Source of the DNA: Rhipicephalus microplus
Taxonomy: Eukaryota; Arthropoda; Arachnida; Ixodida; Ixodidae
DNA: 64,000 nt
Direction of reading: 5' to 3'
Assembly: GCF_043290135.1 (NCBI RefSeq)
Contig: NW_027464589.1
Coordinates: forward strand, 3,973,001-4,037,000
Part shown: positions 45,419 to 56,552 of the stretch, one piece after another
Numbering within the stretch: the stretch's first letter is position 1
Layout of the letters: each line of letters begins with the position of its first letter
Notes under the pieces: generated by a model
Database searches by the model: none
Told to the model about the DNA's origin: nothing
What the model saw: the letters and a program-made list of their open reading frames with translations, nothing else
Made by a program: the position numbers and the translations under genes

Positions 45419-46329
45419 AAGATGAAGTACCAACTCGCCCAGCAGAACGTGCTTCTCAATATAATGTGTGTAAAATGTTTTAGAACTTTATGCACCCACT
45501 ACGCAGTCGTGAGGAAATACGTGCAGTAACTAGTGTGCCTTTTGTAATGGTTGGCTGTCTTTAGACCGCGAAGTCACGTTGGTAATAACGTGTTGTGATG
45601 CTTGATGACAATGCACGCTTGTATCATGCAATATAGCGGCAATATTAAGTGTTGTGTTGTGAAACCTGTATGCAGGATACATGTATTTGTTAAGCATGAC
45701 AGTTATTTTCCTTGCATTTACAACAAGAGGAAGTTATTATTGCTTTATTTCCAAGCAGAAGCATAGCTGTGTGGTAGAGAACTTGCATGCCATGCAAATT
45801 GCCTGCATGATTTCGATCATCACTCATATCCGAAAATTTATAATATTTGTTTTATTTGCATTCTCTCAATTTTCGATCATTGACAAGACGATTTTTCACG
45901 GAGAGCCACCGATGCCTACACCGGAATTTTTGCAAAATGAACTCTTACTGTTACATTAATGATGCATTATTGGCAAAATGGAAAGTGGATTACGTTTACA
46001 AAGTACATTTTTAGTGTCCCGTTGGCAAGAAATATTGTTAAATGCCTCCGTTCCCACGCACACAGAGACCTATAGACACCAGTTTTAGCAGTCGTTCTAT
46101 AGGTCATTAGTCACAATACTTGTACATAACAAGCTTTCATACCAATCACTTTCGACCGAACTCCTTAAAAGTTGATTATCAACTCATTTAAGTTATTCAA
46201 TGCACACGCAGTTCATACGGTCAATAGCAAGTCAATATTTCGTTTTGACTGACTATGGACGCTCCATTGACACACGAGAAAAGTTTTAAACATAACACAC
46301 TGTGAAAGATATCTTTACGAAACTCAAAT
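45419..46329. other. AT-rich DNA without recognised feature
   Basis: Contains one 92-codon open frame (45681-45959, plus) beginning MYLLSMTVIFLAFTTRGSYY and hydrophobic in its middle. No family is recognised and there is no promoter, splice or repeat signal, so I do not call it a gene. Confidence 0.5.
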
Positions 46330-46748
46330 TGGGTTCTTTTATGCTATTTATTTTTGTCAAGTCGGAATAGATAAAGCGGAATATTTACTTGCACCGTACT
46401 ATGTCTCAGACCGTGTTGACCATAGGTTCAAGATAAGAATAATCGCATGCAAGACTGACGTGTTTTAAAATGATTTTTTACCAAAAAAATTACAAGATGG
46501 AACCAGCTGCCTTCTAGCATTGCCTCTACACTCCCAAATATTTGTTTTATTTCATGTTAGAATTGTTCCAATTTATATGTTAGAACATGTTCCGATTTAT
46601 ATATGAATTTCTCTTGCAGATTGTGATTCAGGTGACTTTTATTATTTGTTTGGCTATGTATTTTTTGTATTCTACTTTTCGTAAATGCTCCCTCAATGTA
46701 ATGCCAATTGCTGCTGTCGGTAATGAAATAAATAGATAAATAAAAAGT
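46330..46748 (+). mobile_element. CR1/L2-like LINE 3' fragment
   Basis: Readable with stops and frame changes as EYLLAPYYVSDRVDHRFKI, IACKTDVF and RWNQLPSSIASTLPN, parallel to LPPDYVSPRFDHHL and SDWNHLPASSA of LINE F. The 3' tail is GAAATAAATAGATAAATAAA. Only the last part of the element survives. Confidence 0.7.
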
Positions 46749-47082
46749 GTCAATAAGTAAGCAATATATTTAAGCACAAAGAATGTATCTCTTCAGGAAA
46801 AGTGGACTAACAGTGACATGTGCCCACCACAAGCTTTAGATATGATGCCAAGTTACATTCTAGCAAATAGTTGTTGAGAATAACTTGAGATATATTGAGG
46901 ATAACTTGATTGAACAAGAATGTTCAGGGGGTATGTACTGCCCTTGTTTTGGAGATGATAGTGACTGCATGCAGACCTTTCAACAAACAGGTATATTTCT
47001 AGCTGAAGAATGATTTGAGCAGCTATATTTTTTGCCGGTGACACAAGCTGAACTAATATAGATGAATCATTTGAATGGCTTT
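46749..47082. other. Short unassigned AT-rich spacer
   Basis: About 330 bp between a LINE tail and the AT-rich repeat cluster. No motif is seen. Confidence 0.5.
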
Positions 47083-47345
47083 ATATAAAGGTATCCATAT
47101 AAGGCCATATATGAAAGCATCCATATAAGACCTTATATGGATGCTTCTATATATAGCCATATATGGACATATACAGCAACACCCATATATGGGGATATAA
47201 GGCCCATATATGGCTATATCAGGACTTGGACATATCAGGTTATATACGGCCCATATATGGGGATTCCATATATGGGCCAGATATGCCCAATTCCTGATGT
47301 AGCCATATATGGGGATTTTTATATAAGTCCATATATAGGATTTTT
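47083..47345. repeat. AT-rich self-complementary repeat cluster 3
   Basis: Tandem and inverted variants of CCATATAAGGCCATATATG and CCATATATGGGGAT. The right end (TATAGGATTTTTGTAAGGG) is the inverse of the left end of cluster 2. It abuts the 3' end of a PLE copy, as cluster 2 does. Confidence 0.7.
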
Positions 47346-49120
47346 GTAAGGGTGAAGGTACACAAGGGTGCGCGTGTCAACAGAAATAAGATGATAGTGT
47401 GAGCAGCAAGCGTGGCGTTCATTCGAAGCACTTTTCTACAAATTATCAATATAGTTAAACTTACAGTCAAGTAGTGATAATGACGGATGGCTAATACAAT
47501 GATTCCTATTTCTATAAATGTGATATGCTTCGGAAATTTCACGCGTGGTTTAAAGCAGATACCGGGAAAGTACACTTTCTTTTTCAAACAACGTTTGACA
47601 CTTGCACGAATTGCAATTTGAAGCTAAAACGGAAAAGGACTATTTTTCAAGCAACTGAAATGCTCCCTGAGGCGTATATTCAAACATCACCCAGTCTTGC
47701 TGATGTACATGGGACCGCACGTTAGCGGTATGCTATACACCACTTCTAAAAACACTTAACAAATACTTTTGCATGTTTCTGCAAACATCTGCTTTTTGAC
47801 GTGCCCTGTGCCATGCACCATGGCGCATATACGGCCCAATTTATTGGGTGCAGAGAAAACAACATGCACACCAAACCGGTTCCCCACAATTTTCAGTCCA
47901 TGCGCCAATATATGAATGTAAGGGATGACGGCCATGCGTTTGTTTCCTTTATTGCATTCTGCAGAAACACACGCACGTTTACCACCGTTTCTCACCATCC
48001 CCAGAAGTCTCTCACACACCGATGCGATTAGATACGGTGGGTAACCAGCCCCGAATAACCGTCCTAGCTGCGCTAAGAAACCATAGTGCACCATGTGGAT
48101 ACAGCTTTTTTCGAGCGCGGAACGAAGGCATGACAGAACAATTTCTCGTTTTATAAGCTTGGAATGACCGGATGAGTAATTTAAAACAGGTTTTGCGGAT
48201 CGAGCGTTATATTGCCTGCAAATATGAATGTCTCCGAAGAATAGAGAAAGGTCTAGAAATTGAAATTTATGATTACTCTGAACCTTCGAGGTAAACCGAA
48301 GGCCCATGCTCTCTGTCTCGAAGCATGCAAAATAGCGTCAGAGTTCACTGCAGAACATTTCTTTACAAAAAACAGATAATCATCAACGTATCTGAAGATT
48401 TTGATGCCTGACGGTAGTTTAGTGCTTAGGGCGGTGTCCACCTTTCCTAGGAAAAGGTTTCTTAATGCAGGAGCCACACTGGAACCTATACACGCACCTG
48501 ATTTCTGCATGTACAGATTTCCAAGCCATACGATGAAGGTCGACTTAGGTAAAACGTCCAAAATTCTAAAAAGGACTCAGTTGGCACTCCTGTACGGTTG
48601 CTGAATGATAGTTCGTCATTGTCTTCCACAATGCGCTGCTCAACGCAGTTTAGCCACCGATCATGCGGCAAGGACTAATATAGGTCGACTACACCAACAC
48701 TAAACACTGTTACCTCTGAAAACTCACTGGTGTTTAAGTATTCAACCAAAACATCCGAGTTTTTAACTTAAAAAGGGTCGTTCACGTGCAGCACAGATAA
48801 ATGCTTCTGCAGATATTTCGACACAGCCAGCTGCCACGAGTCCCTCTCCGAGATAATCGCGCGTAACGGCATTTCTGGTTTGTGCGTCTTTATGGAAAAG
48901 AAGATTTCCAACTCTGCAGATTTGGCCTTTGCCGCAGAAGAGCCGAGCTTTTCCAGGTTCACTCTATTTAACAGCGAGATTGCTCTGGCTTTTACGGCAT
49001 TGCTTTTTACAGAAATAGGTTTGAAATTTCGTTTTCATGCTTCCTCGGCCTTGTTGAGGAAATCTTGTTCACTAATAACGACGAAGAACCCTTCCTTGTC
49101 AGAAACATGTACCCTTAGCT
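47346..49120 (-). mobile_element. Penelope-like element copy, minus arm of palindrome 2
   Basis: A PLE combines an RT with a C-terminal GIY-YIG endonuclease. On the minus strand from 49120: FVVISEQDFLNKAEEA, FFSIKTHKPEMPLRAIISER (RT N-terminal block), LSFSNRTGVPT, GACIGSSVAPALRNLFLGKV, FRYVDDYLFFVKK (catalytic YVDD), MGLRFTSKVQSNHKFQFLDL, HSKLIKREIVLSCLRSALEK, then IPLTCGPMYISKTG with a stop at the expected Arg (47675 region), and FPGICFKPRVKFPKHI. Several stops and frameshifts. The 3' end is cut by AT-rich cluster 3. Confidence 0.88.
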
Positions 49121-50365
49121 GCTCGGGTGTGTGTATCGGTTCCAGTGTGGCTCCTGCATTAAGCAACATTTTCCTAGGAAAGGTGGACACCGCCCTAAGC
49201 ACTAAACTACCGTCAGGAATCAAAATCTTAAGATACGTTGATGATTATCTGTTTTTTGTAAAAAATAGTTCTGCACTTAACTATGACGCTATTTTGGCAT
49301 GCTTCGAGACGGAGGGCATGGGCCTCCGGTTTACCTCAAAGGTTATGAGTAATCATAAATTGAAATTTCTAGACTTTTCTCTATTCTTCGGAGGCAATCA
49401 TATTTGCTGGCAATATAACCCTCGATCCGCAAAACCTGTTTTAAATTACTAATCCGGCCAATCCAAGCTTATAAAACGAGGAATTGTTCTGCCATGCCTT
49501 CGTTCCGCGCTCGAAAAAAGCTGTATCGACATGGTGCACTGTGGTTTCTTAGCGCAGCTGGGACGGTTATTCGGGGTTGGGTACCCGCCGTATCTAATTG
49601 CATCTGTGTGTAAGACACTTCATCGGATGGTGAGAAATGGTGATTAAACGTGCGTGTGTTTCTGCAGAATGCAATAAAGGAAACAAACGCATGGCCGTCA
49701 TCCCTTACATTCATAAATTGGCGCATGGACTGAAAAGTGTGGCAAACCAGTTTGGTGAGCGCGTTGTTTTCTCTGCCCCCAGTAAATTGGGCCGTATATG
49801 CACCATGGCGCATAGGAGGACACAGGGCATGTCAAAAAGCAGAGGATGTTTGCAGAAACACGCAAAATAATTTGTTAAGCGTTTTTTAGGACTGGCGTAA
49901 AGCATACCGCTAACGTGCGGTAGCATGTACATCGGCCAGACCGGGCGGTGTTTGAATATACGCCTCAGTGTACATTTGAGTTCCTTGAAAAATAGTCTGT
50001 TTTTTTCGTTTTAGCTTCACATTGCAATTCCTGCAAAAGTCGACTGTTGTTTGAAAAAACAAGTGCACTTTCCCGGCATCTGCTTCAAACCACGCGTGAA
50101 ATTTCCGAAGCATATCACATTTCTAGAAAGAGGAATCATTGTATTAGCCATCCGTCATTATCACTACTTGACTGTGAGTTTAACTAAATTGATAATTCGT
50201 AGACAAGAGCTTCGAATGAACGCGACACTTGCTGCTCACACTATCAATATTTCTGTTGACATGCGCACCCTTGTGTACTTATACGTCCTTCAAACGTGAG
50301 ACTAAACTAGTTGCTGGTTGAGCGCTCGTGCAGTGTGCCTCCTCTTTGCTTTGTGTCTGTGTTTA
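49121..50365 (+). mobile_element. Penelope-like element copy, plus arm of palindrome 2
   Basis: Begins abruptly in CSGVCIGSSVAPALSNIFLG and continues ILRYVDDYLFFVKN (catalytic YVDD), GMGLRFTSKVMSNHKLKF, a TAA after SAKPVLNY (49450), HSK-type text and SALEKSCIDMVHCGFLAQL. The GIY-YIG block SIPLTCGSMYIGQTGRCLNI (about 49885-49960) is well preserved. The last open piece (50051-50299) has FPGICFKPRVKFPKHITFLE. The non-coding 3' end, GAGCGCTCGTGCAGTGTGCC, lies near 50320-50345. The 5' half present in the minus arm is missing here. Confidence 0.88.
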
Positions 50366-50404
50366 CCCCCGCGCTCCCAGTTCGCTGGTACTTGGAGTGT
50401 TCAC

Positions 50405-50598
50405 TAGATGGACGGACGGACAGACAGACGGATGTATGAACTGACGCATGGATGAATGGATGGACAGACGCGCATGGACCGACAAACGCGCATGGATCGA
50501 CAAACGCACGCATGGATGCACGCACAGACGAACGGATGAACGCAAGAATGGACACACGAACGGAGGGAAGAAAGAACGAACGGACGGAAGGACGCTTC
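50405..50598. repeat. Imperfect GGAC/GGAT/ACGA tetranucleotide minisatellite
   Basis: About 190 bp of 4-bp periodic sequence (GGACGGACGGACAGACAGAC and variants). It creates open frames in several phases on both strands; these are compositional artefacts. Confidence 0.9.
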
Positions 50599-50868
50599 CC
50601 CCACTCATCCGCATGCACTCCGTGGGTATGCGCGGATTTACATTACAGGAATATTTCCGCACAGTATTTCGCTCATTTATTCATCTCACTTTTTTTTCTT
50701 TTCTTTTCCCCATTACGATGAGTCGATAGAGATCGACTCACTCCTTGTTTTTCCCTACTCACTCTGCTCCTCCTTCCTTCCTTTCGGGGCGTTTTAATTT
50801 AGTGAAAGCCGCTCCTCTTGATTTTAAATGCGAAACATTTCTTAGCGAACTTCAGCGACTTTGAACGA
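50599..50868. other. Short unassigned spacer before microsatellite
   Basis: About 270 bp, pyrimidine-rich around 50685-50780, with no recognised motif. Confidence 0.5.
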
Positions 50869-50945
50869 ACATACATACATACATACATACATACATACAT
50901 ACATACATACATACATACATACATACATACATACATACATACATA
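50869..50945. repeat. (ACAT)n microsatellite, left flank of large TIR element
   Basis: About 19 near-perfect ACAT units ending at the TA (50944-50945) that forms the target duplication of the element to the right. Related TATC/TACC units resume at 58652. Confidence 0.95.
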
Positions 50946-51200
50946 CACAGTAAAAATTTTTACACCCAGAAGGGTGTAAATGAGCTTGTCCCGTGGACGA
51001 CACCCTAAGGGTGTTAATTCAGCACCTTCCAAAAAGGGTGCTTTTTCATGCTCCCTTAGAATAGGGTGTACATGTAAAAAAACTGTAGGGTGTTACAAAA
51101 ACACCCTTAAGGAAGGGTGCCTTCGATGTCCATCACTTTTTTAGCACCCTCTGAGGAGGGTGCGAGAAGGGTGCACAAGGGTGTTGAGTGCCCATGGCAG
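50946..51200. repeat. Left TIR and GGGTG-motif subterminal region
   Basis: Contains the terminal inverted repeat and about ten GGGTGC/GGGTGT or complementary ACACCC/GCACCC words in 250 bp. The right end (58470-58649) has a similar density. Clusters of short subterminal words are transposase-binding sites in several TIR superfamilies; that role here is inference. Confidence 0.6.
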
Positions 51201-51586
51201 GGGTGCCAGTATTCTTTTAGACTGCACTAATAGATATCGGCATGCACTGATTACACACTACTTGAAGAAAGTGGTCCTGATTATCAATGGTGCGCCACCT
51301 GTCGAGCTCCATTCATTGCGTCTGGGCAGAAATATAAACGCGTACTATCGTGTATGAACTTGTGCTGCATCTATATATACTCCACAGTATATGCATAATG
51401 CACGTTACAGAAAATGAAGCCTTGCTGCCCTTGCATATTGCGTTTATTTAATAGGCAAATAAAACATAAACTTTTCTTCTGCCATACAACTTTTTCACCA
51501 GATAAACGTTCACGTATACGTACACTACACATGCAACACCTCAAATGTTTATTATATTTATTCAGGTTCAATTCATTGACAATTCT

Positions 51587-51985
51587 TTGCAACATACAAT
51601 TACACTGGTTTCAGTTTAGTATACTGCTTCAAGTACATAATGACTACAAATGCAATATACGCTAATATATCCCTATAATTTTTTCAAGTATCTACAATCC
51701 CAGTGGTTTCCTGTTTAATACTCCTTCATGTACACAATCGGTTAATAGGAATGAAATACAGGCAAATATATACTTATGATTCTTTCAAATATATACAATC
51801 ACCATGATTTCACTATATACGCCTTCATGTACAAAATCGTTCCAAAGAAGTAATGCACACAAAAATATATATGGATAGTGTTTTCAAATGTATACAATCA
51901 CAGTGGATTAAGCTTTGTATTCCTGGATGTATAACAATTGGTTATGAGAAATGATGTACATGCAAACATATACGGGTTTTCGCAC
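51587..51985. repeat. Degenerate ~100-bp tandem repeat, about four units
   Basis: Units start near 51590, 51684, 51786 and 51888 and share TACAATCACAGTGGTTTC-like and CTTCATGTACA-like words. AT-rich and non-coding. Confidence 0.55.
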
Positions 51986-52384
51986 ATATAACTTTAGCGA
52001 ATACTTAAGAAACCAATACAATGATCAGAAACACAATAAGCTAAAAACTGACACAAAACTGAGTCAAAACACACAAAAAACAAAAGAGGTAATGCATAAT
52101 TATGGCTAATGACACAGCTGGGTCACTTTATGCCAAATGTCCCAGCCATTTTGGCAACCATCTCAAATGTATTCGAAAAACTCGTGCTGCATTGAAAATA
52201 GTGAACTTCTGGAATATTTAGGAGAAGAAAACTGTTTGGCCACGTGGCTGCTTTCTGAGCTTCCTGGAATGACGTCTAGGTGTTGTATGTGAAAAATTTT
52301 ATTTTAAAAGCACCGCTCCTTCTTTCTATACGAAACTCGGTCTACGTATTACGTAACAAGAGCTTAATTTGGAAGAGTTGGTTC

Positions 52385-53088
52385 ATCGTGGTTGTGTGCT
52401 AGTCACAGCGCGACAACTTTAGGAAGAGACAGAAAGGACAGGAAAGAGCACCGACTGTCAACTGAATTTAATGAATGTGCTACGAGCGCTTTTATACGGA
52501 GTACAAGAACCGTGTTCATGCGCGACGACACGTGTGAGCACTACAAAATAATCTTCACTGTGAAAAGAATACTCCCTCTCGGAAAGGATAAGTGAACGTG
52601 TAGTGATGCGCTGATCATTGGTTTACCTGATAAAAAATACTTCTACAAACGTTAAATTGGCATTAAGTAAACCTATTCTCGTGACGAATGGGGCAAGATT
52701 GACTATTCCTGTTGCTGTTTAGTACACACACTTTTTAAAGCTTGCAAGGGGTGGAAAACAACACGCTAATATCATATCTTCTGGCTATTTTTTTAATTGT
52801 GAGACACATGATGTGGTATAACATGCAAAGGTTTTGGTCATTGTTTTTTGTTGGTCCTGTCTTCTTTAACTTTACTTTCTGCAGGAGGGTTTTGCAAATG
52901 GGTGTGATGATTCTGTTGGGATACCCAGCATCTTTTAGTCTTTTAATCTGGTTTTTAAACCTGACCTCACCCTTGTGCTAACATGACTTCTGAAGGGTGG
53001 CCTGAGTACATGTGGTATCAATTCCTCTTTCTACTAATTTTGAATGCCCACTATGAAAAGGCAGAACATTCTTAGCACTCTTGGGCTG
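52385..53088 (-). mobile_element. Penelope-like element, minus arm of palindrome 3
   Basis: The minus strand reads AKNVLPFHSGHSKLVERGID, QIKRLKDAGYPNRIITPICK (late RT/linker) and then a 3' end with AGCGCTCGTAGCACA-like sequence. The GIY-YIG part found in the plus arm is deleted here (about 200 bp missing near 52620-52660). Many stops. Confidence 0.75.
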
Positions 53089-53094
53089 ATAGCA

Positions 53095-53800
53095 CCAGCC
53101 AATACCCCAACAGCATCATCACACTTGTTTGCGAAACCCTCCTGCAGAAAGTAAAGTTAAAGGAAACAGGACCAAAAGAAAAAGAGAATGACCAATCACC
53201 TTTGCATGTCACACGGTACTGCGTACATAAGGTGTCTCACAATTTTAGGAAAAGAGCCAGCAGATATGACATTGTTGTTTCCACCCCTTGCAAGCTTTCA
53301 AAAGTGCATGTACTTACAGCAACAGGAATAGTCAATCTTGCACCATTCGTCACTAGAATAGGTTTACTGAATGCCAATCTGATGTGTATAAGATGCCGCT
53401 AACATGTGGAAAAGTAAACATAGGACAAACTGGGCAATGCTTCAATGATCAATCAAGACAGCATGCTTTAAATGGTAAGAAGGGCTATAGTGGTCTCATG
53501 GCCGGGCACCGTAAAGAATGTAAGTGTATTCCTAGGTTTCATAAAACACGGTTTTTGAAAAAAAAGCAAGCAGAAAAATGAGAGATTTCAGAACTCTTTA
53601 TCAGGAAGGCCAAGGATCGATGCATCAGTACACCTTCACTTATCTTTTCCGAAAAAGAGTATTCTTTTCTCGGTTAAAATTATTTTGTCATGGTCACACA
53701 TGTGTTGTTGCAGATGAGCCCTGGTCTTGTGCTCAGTATAAAAACGCTCGTAGCACCTTCAATAAAATTCAGTTGACAGCGCTCTTTACTGTTCTTCTTG
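53095..53800 (+). mobile_element. Penelope-like element, plus arm of palindrome 3 with GIY-YIG domain
   Basis: Starts in the same late RT/linker region (ACCCCAACAGCATCATCACA) and continues into a readable GIY-YIG endonuclease: MPLTCGKVNIGQTGQCFND (GIY-YIG core degenerate as VNI-IGQ), HRKECKCIPRFHKTRFLKKK, then after a stop a piece like KAKDRCISTPSL. The 3' end has AAAACGCTCGTAGCACCTTC near 53740-53760. The GIY-YIG nuclease nicks the target for PLE integration. It mirrors the minus arm from about 53090 outward. Confidence 0.8.
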
Positions 53801-54284
53801 CGATAAGATTTTTATTACAGAAAAAATTTCATTTTCTTACAATTCAGGTATAATGATGAGTTTTCATTGTATCGCAACATGGAGCAAATTGCATCTCAAT
53901 ACGGACAAAAATCACAATTTTGTGAAATTCGTGATATTTTCTCGTATATTTCAGCAGCTTGAGAGGTCTAAAGATATTTTTTCCTCAAAATATACCTTCT
54001 GTGGAGTAAGTATTCACTGCTCAGATATTCATACAAAGTGCAATATTGCAATAAAAAATGCAGACATAACACATTTTGCCTTTATTCTTGGAAGCGAATG
54101 TGGCAAAAAAATTGCACTATTATTATTGAGCTTCAAATACCTTACAGAAGCACATTTACTTAACAGGTAGACCAAATTTGCTTCAGAAAAAATAAGCGGT
54201 AGATTTAAAACGAAATTTTCCACAAACAGCACACAGACGGCATTATGCCAGGAAGTTATAAGTCAGCCACATGAACAAAACATT
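53801..54284. other. AT-rich stretch inside palindrome 3 without recognised gene
   Basis: It carries a 105-codon open frame (53853-54170, plus) with no family motif; the opposite strand is also open. I see no splice-consistent exon. Confidence 0.45.
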
Positions 54285-54627
54285 TTTTCTCGCTGAAATA
54301 TTCTAGCAGTTCACTGTTTTCAACGCAGTAAGTCAGCACTTTTTTTTTCAAATACAATTCAGATGGTCGCCAAAGTGGCTGGGACGTTTGGCATGGAATG
54401 GTCCAGTTATATTTAAGCAAAATAACTTACACAAATAACAATGTTTGTTCATCTACCATGACCACACAAGAAAAAGTTGTTCAGGCATTGTGACACTAAA
54501 ACTTTCAGCGTCGTACTGCCTGAACAACTTCTTTGATAAACTCCAAACTCACGCCGAGAAAAAGCCGCTCAATCACGGTGGATTTTAAAGGCCTTGCGGC
54601 CGTAGACAATGTTGAAAATAAAAAAAA

Positions 54628-54765
54628 TCAACTCATCAGTGCTGTCACTCCTTCTTCGTCATTACTGACACGGAAGAGTTTTCGGTTATCCATGTGGAGG
54701 TTCAGGAAGTAGGCTTGCTCTAGACTGGGGCCGGGGGGTAAACTACCCAGGACGTCAGCGGCACC
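54628..54765 (-). pseudogene. Candidate terminal exon of a spliced gene in the TIR element
   Basis: On the minus strand an open stretch reads GAADVLGSLPPGPSLEQ, AYFLNLHMDNRKLFRVSN and DEEGVTALMS, then TGA (54630-54628). It is preceded by a pyrimidine-rich CTCTTATTACAG and a further AGAG, either of which could be an acceptor; only the latter keeps the frame. One frame over, after a homopolymer run (54620-54627), the text FFIFNIVYGRKAF continues, suggesting a frameshift. Aromatic-FNI-Y endings occur in a family of arthropod proteins sometimes named SAMD3-like; I recall this only loosely. Confidence 0.4.
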
Positions 54766-55138
54766 CTCTCATTCTGTAATAAGAGCAAATATGATTTCTC
54801 ATAAAAGGATGTTTGTGCTGTTCTGGCAGCACCATATATAAAGAATGTGTAGTGTGTATCCTTCGAAATGGCGTGTAATTGACATTACACTGAACTCGAA
54901 GCATACAACCCATACATTCCAATAATTTGGTATGATAAAGATAAGAGTTTTCCAGCATACAGCAAATTCCCGAAATGAGGTGAAGTTGTAAGACTACAGC
55001 TCAAAAATGGCACTTACGAAAGCCTGAACTCACCTAAGAATCTAATTCCTTCTAGGGTAGTGAGCCAGTGTGAAAAACAATTCCTAAAGTACAACGTTAA
55101 GAACATGTAACATTAATCAAAATGCACAAGAAACTTAC

Positions 55139-55224
55139 CTCTTCATGTACAAACAGTGAAGACATCTCTGCTTTCTCTTTTACATGAGAACAAATGATCT
55201 TGGGCGTGGCACTAGCGAAGAGGT
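55139..55224 (-). other. Candidate internal exon, consensus splice sites
   Basis: The minus strand shows a long T tract with TTTTTTTTTGCAG (acceptor), then 86 nt, then GAG|GTAAGTTT (donor). The third frame is fully open: LFASATPKIICSHVKEKAEM and SSLFVHEE, ending on a codon boundary, which joins in frame to GAADVLG at 54765. Both splice sites are strong, and 86 nt is a normal internal exon length. The product is unknown. Confidence 0.5.
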
Positions 55225-56552
55225 CTGCAAAAAAAAGTAAAAGATTTACTGACTTTAATCACGCCTCTAACAATCTGAGGAATTGTTACAAGTCACCAAT
55301 CAGTGCAATTCTGACTGCCTCTATAAGGGCATCAAAAACGAACAATTTTCTCGTTCTTTCTACTCTCACAAGACGCTCCGTCAATGGAATCTAATCCAAA
55401 TTTGACGCTGTGCTTCCTATTTGCCTGCTTTCTAGACGTAGGGCTGCGAACATGTGTTTTGTGCAGCTAATCTAGCACAGAAATTCGTCATCTATAATTC
55501 AATCATCTTAATTCATTGTAATTTGATAAAAGGTGTGATAGCTCGTCCAGTTTTTAAAGAGTTGCGGGCCTGCAATAGGCACTGCCTTGCACGTATGAAA
55601 GTACTTCTTTAAAAAAATTCAAAGCTTGCTTTCAGAAAAAGCGTCTGGCATATTTTAACAACCAAGCCCATCCTCTGATGGCAATCAGGGGCACGCTATT
55701 AGCGATTATTGACTACGGGATTTACAAACGTAACCCGTGCCTAAATACTCAGTTAAACACAATCACGCAAGTAAGAGCGCTCGAACGACACCAACGCGCG
55801 CGGGCGCCGACTACGTTGCAGCAGCCATGGCTTATGCTAGAGCACGGCCGGGCTAGAGCTACCGCACATAGCTCCAACAGTCACGTATACTTTCTCGATT
55901 CTGTTATAACGCCGAACATTATCGCAGATGAAAGCTAAGCACGAAAACAGCAAACAGAAACGAGGGAAAACAACGCACGGCGATGGCCACAAGAACGCGC
56001 CTTTGGAAGTCTGTCAAACTTTCCCTGTTGCTGGTGGCACTTGTCCTAAATAGCTTAAAAGACCGAGGCGCACGTGCTGGGAGCATCGCGGCATATCAGC
56101 ACCTCCAACTATACCGTCTTTAAGCAAAAAAAAAAGCCATTTCGGACAGTGCGCCTCGGTACATAATTTTTGCTTTTTCTTTCTTTTTTTGCGCTTACAC
56201 CTACAGAAGCACGTTGCACATTTGAGTATTAATAGAAATGTTATTACGATGTAGCCCAAAGCACATCTTAAAACAATATCAATCACTTTGTGCAGTGTAG
56301 AGACAATGTGCGATCAGCAACTAATCCCGCCCTTGTTAAGTGATCACATCACACACTGTATGAGTGATGCAGGCACTTACACAACATCGCGCATAGCAGT
56401 GTGAACTCGTTAAGTCACACGTTTAATCGGGCATCTGCAACAGGCCCGCGAACGCATGCTGTTGTAAATGGCTGGCAGCCTACTTCGGTAGAGCTGCTGC
56501 AGGCACCCAGCTAGCGCTGTATGATTACTATTTACGAAAACAGTACACTCAC

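Larger units (their letters stand above)
52110..54410. repeat. Outer arms of palindrome 3
   Basis: Beyond the PLE arms, 52110-52240 and 54285-54410 are also inverted copies: the minus strand of the left and the plus strand of the right share GAGATGGTTGCC/CAGATGGTCGCC, TGGCTGGGAC and TTTGGCAT, and AGTTCACT(A/G)TTTTCAA. So the palindrome includes flanking sequence and spans about 2.3 kb. Confidence 0.6.

Noticed and set aside
45681..45959. 92-codon hydrophobic open frame as a small membrane protein gene
   Set aside because: AT-rich composition favours hydrophobic codons, and there is no supporting signal or homologue I recognise.
50307..50729. Overlapping Cys/Ser/Val-rich or Arg/Asp-rich open frames on both strands
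   Set aside because: All come from the tetranucleotide minisatellite, which is stop-poor in several frames.
50869..50945. Short regular repeat as a possible CRISPR-like array
   Set aside because: Simple ACAT microsatellite with no spacers, in a eukaryotic context.
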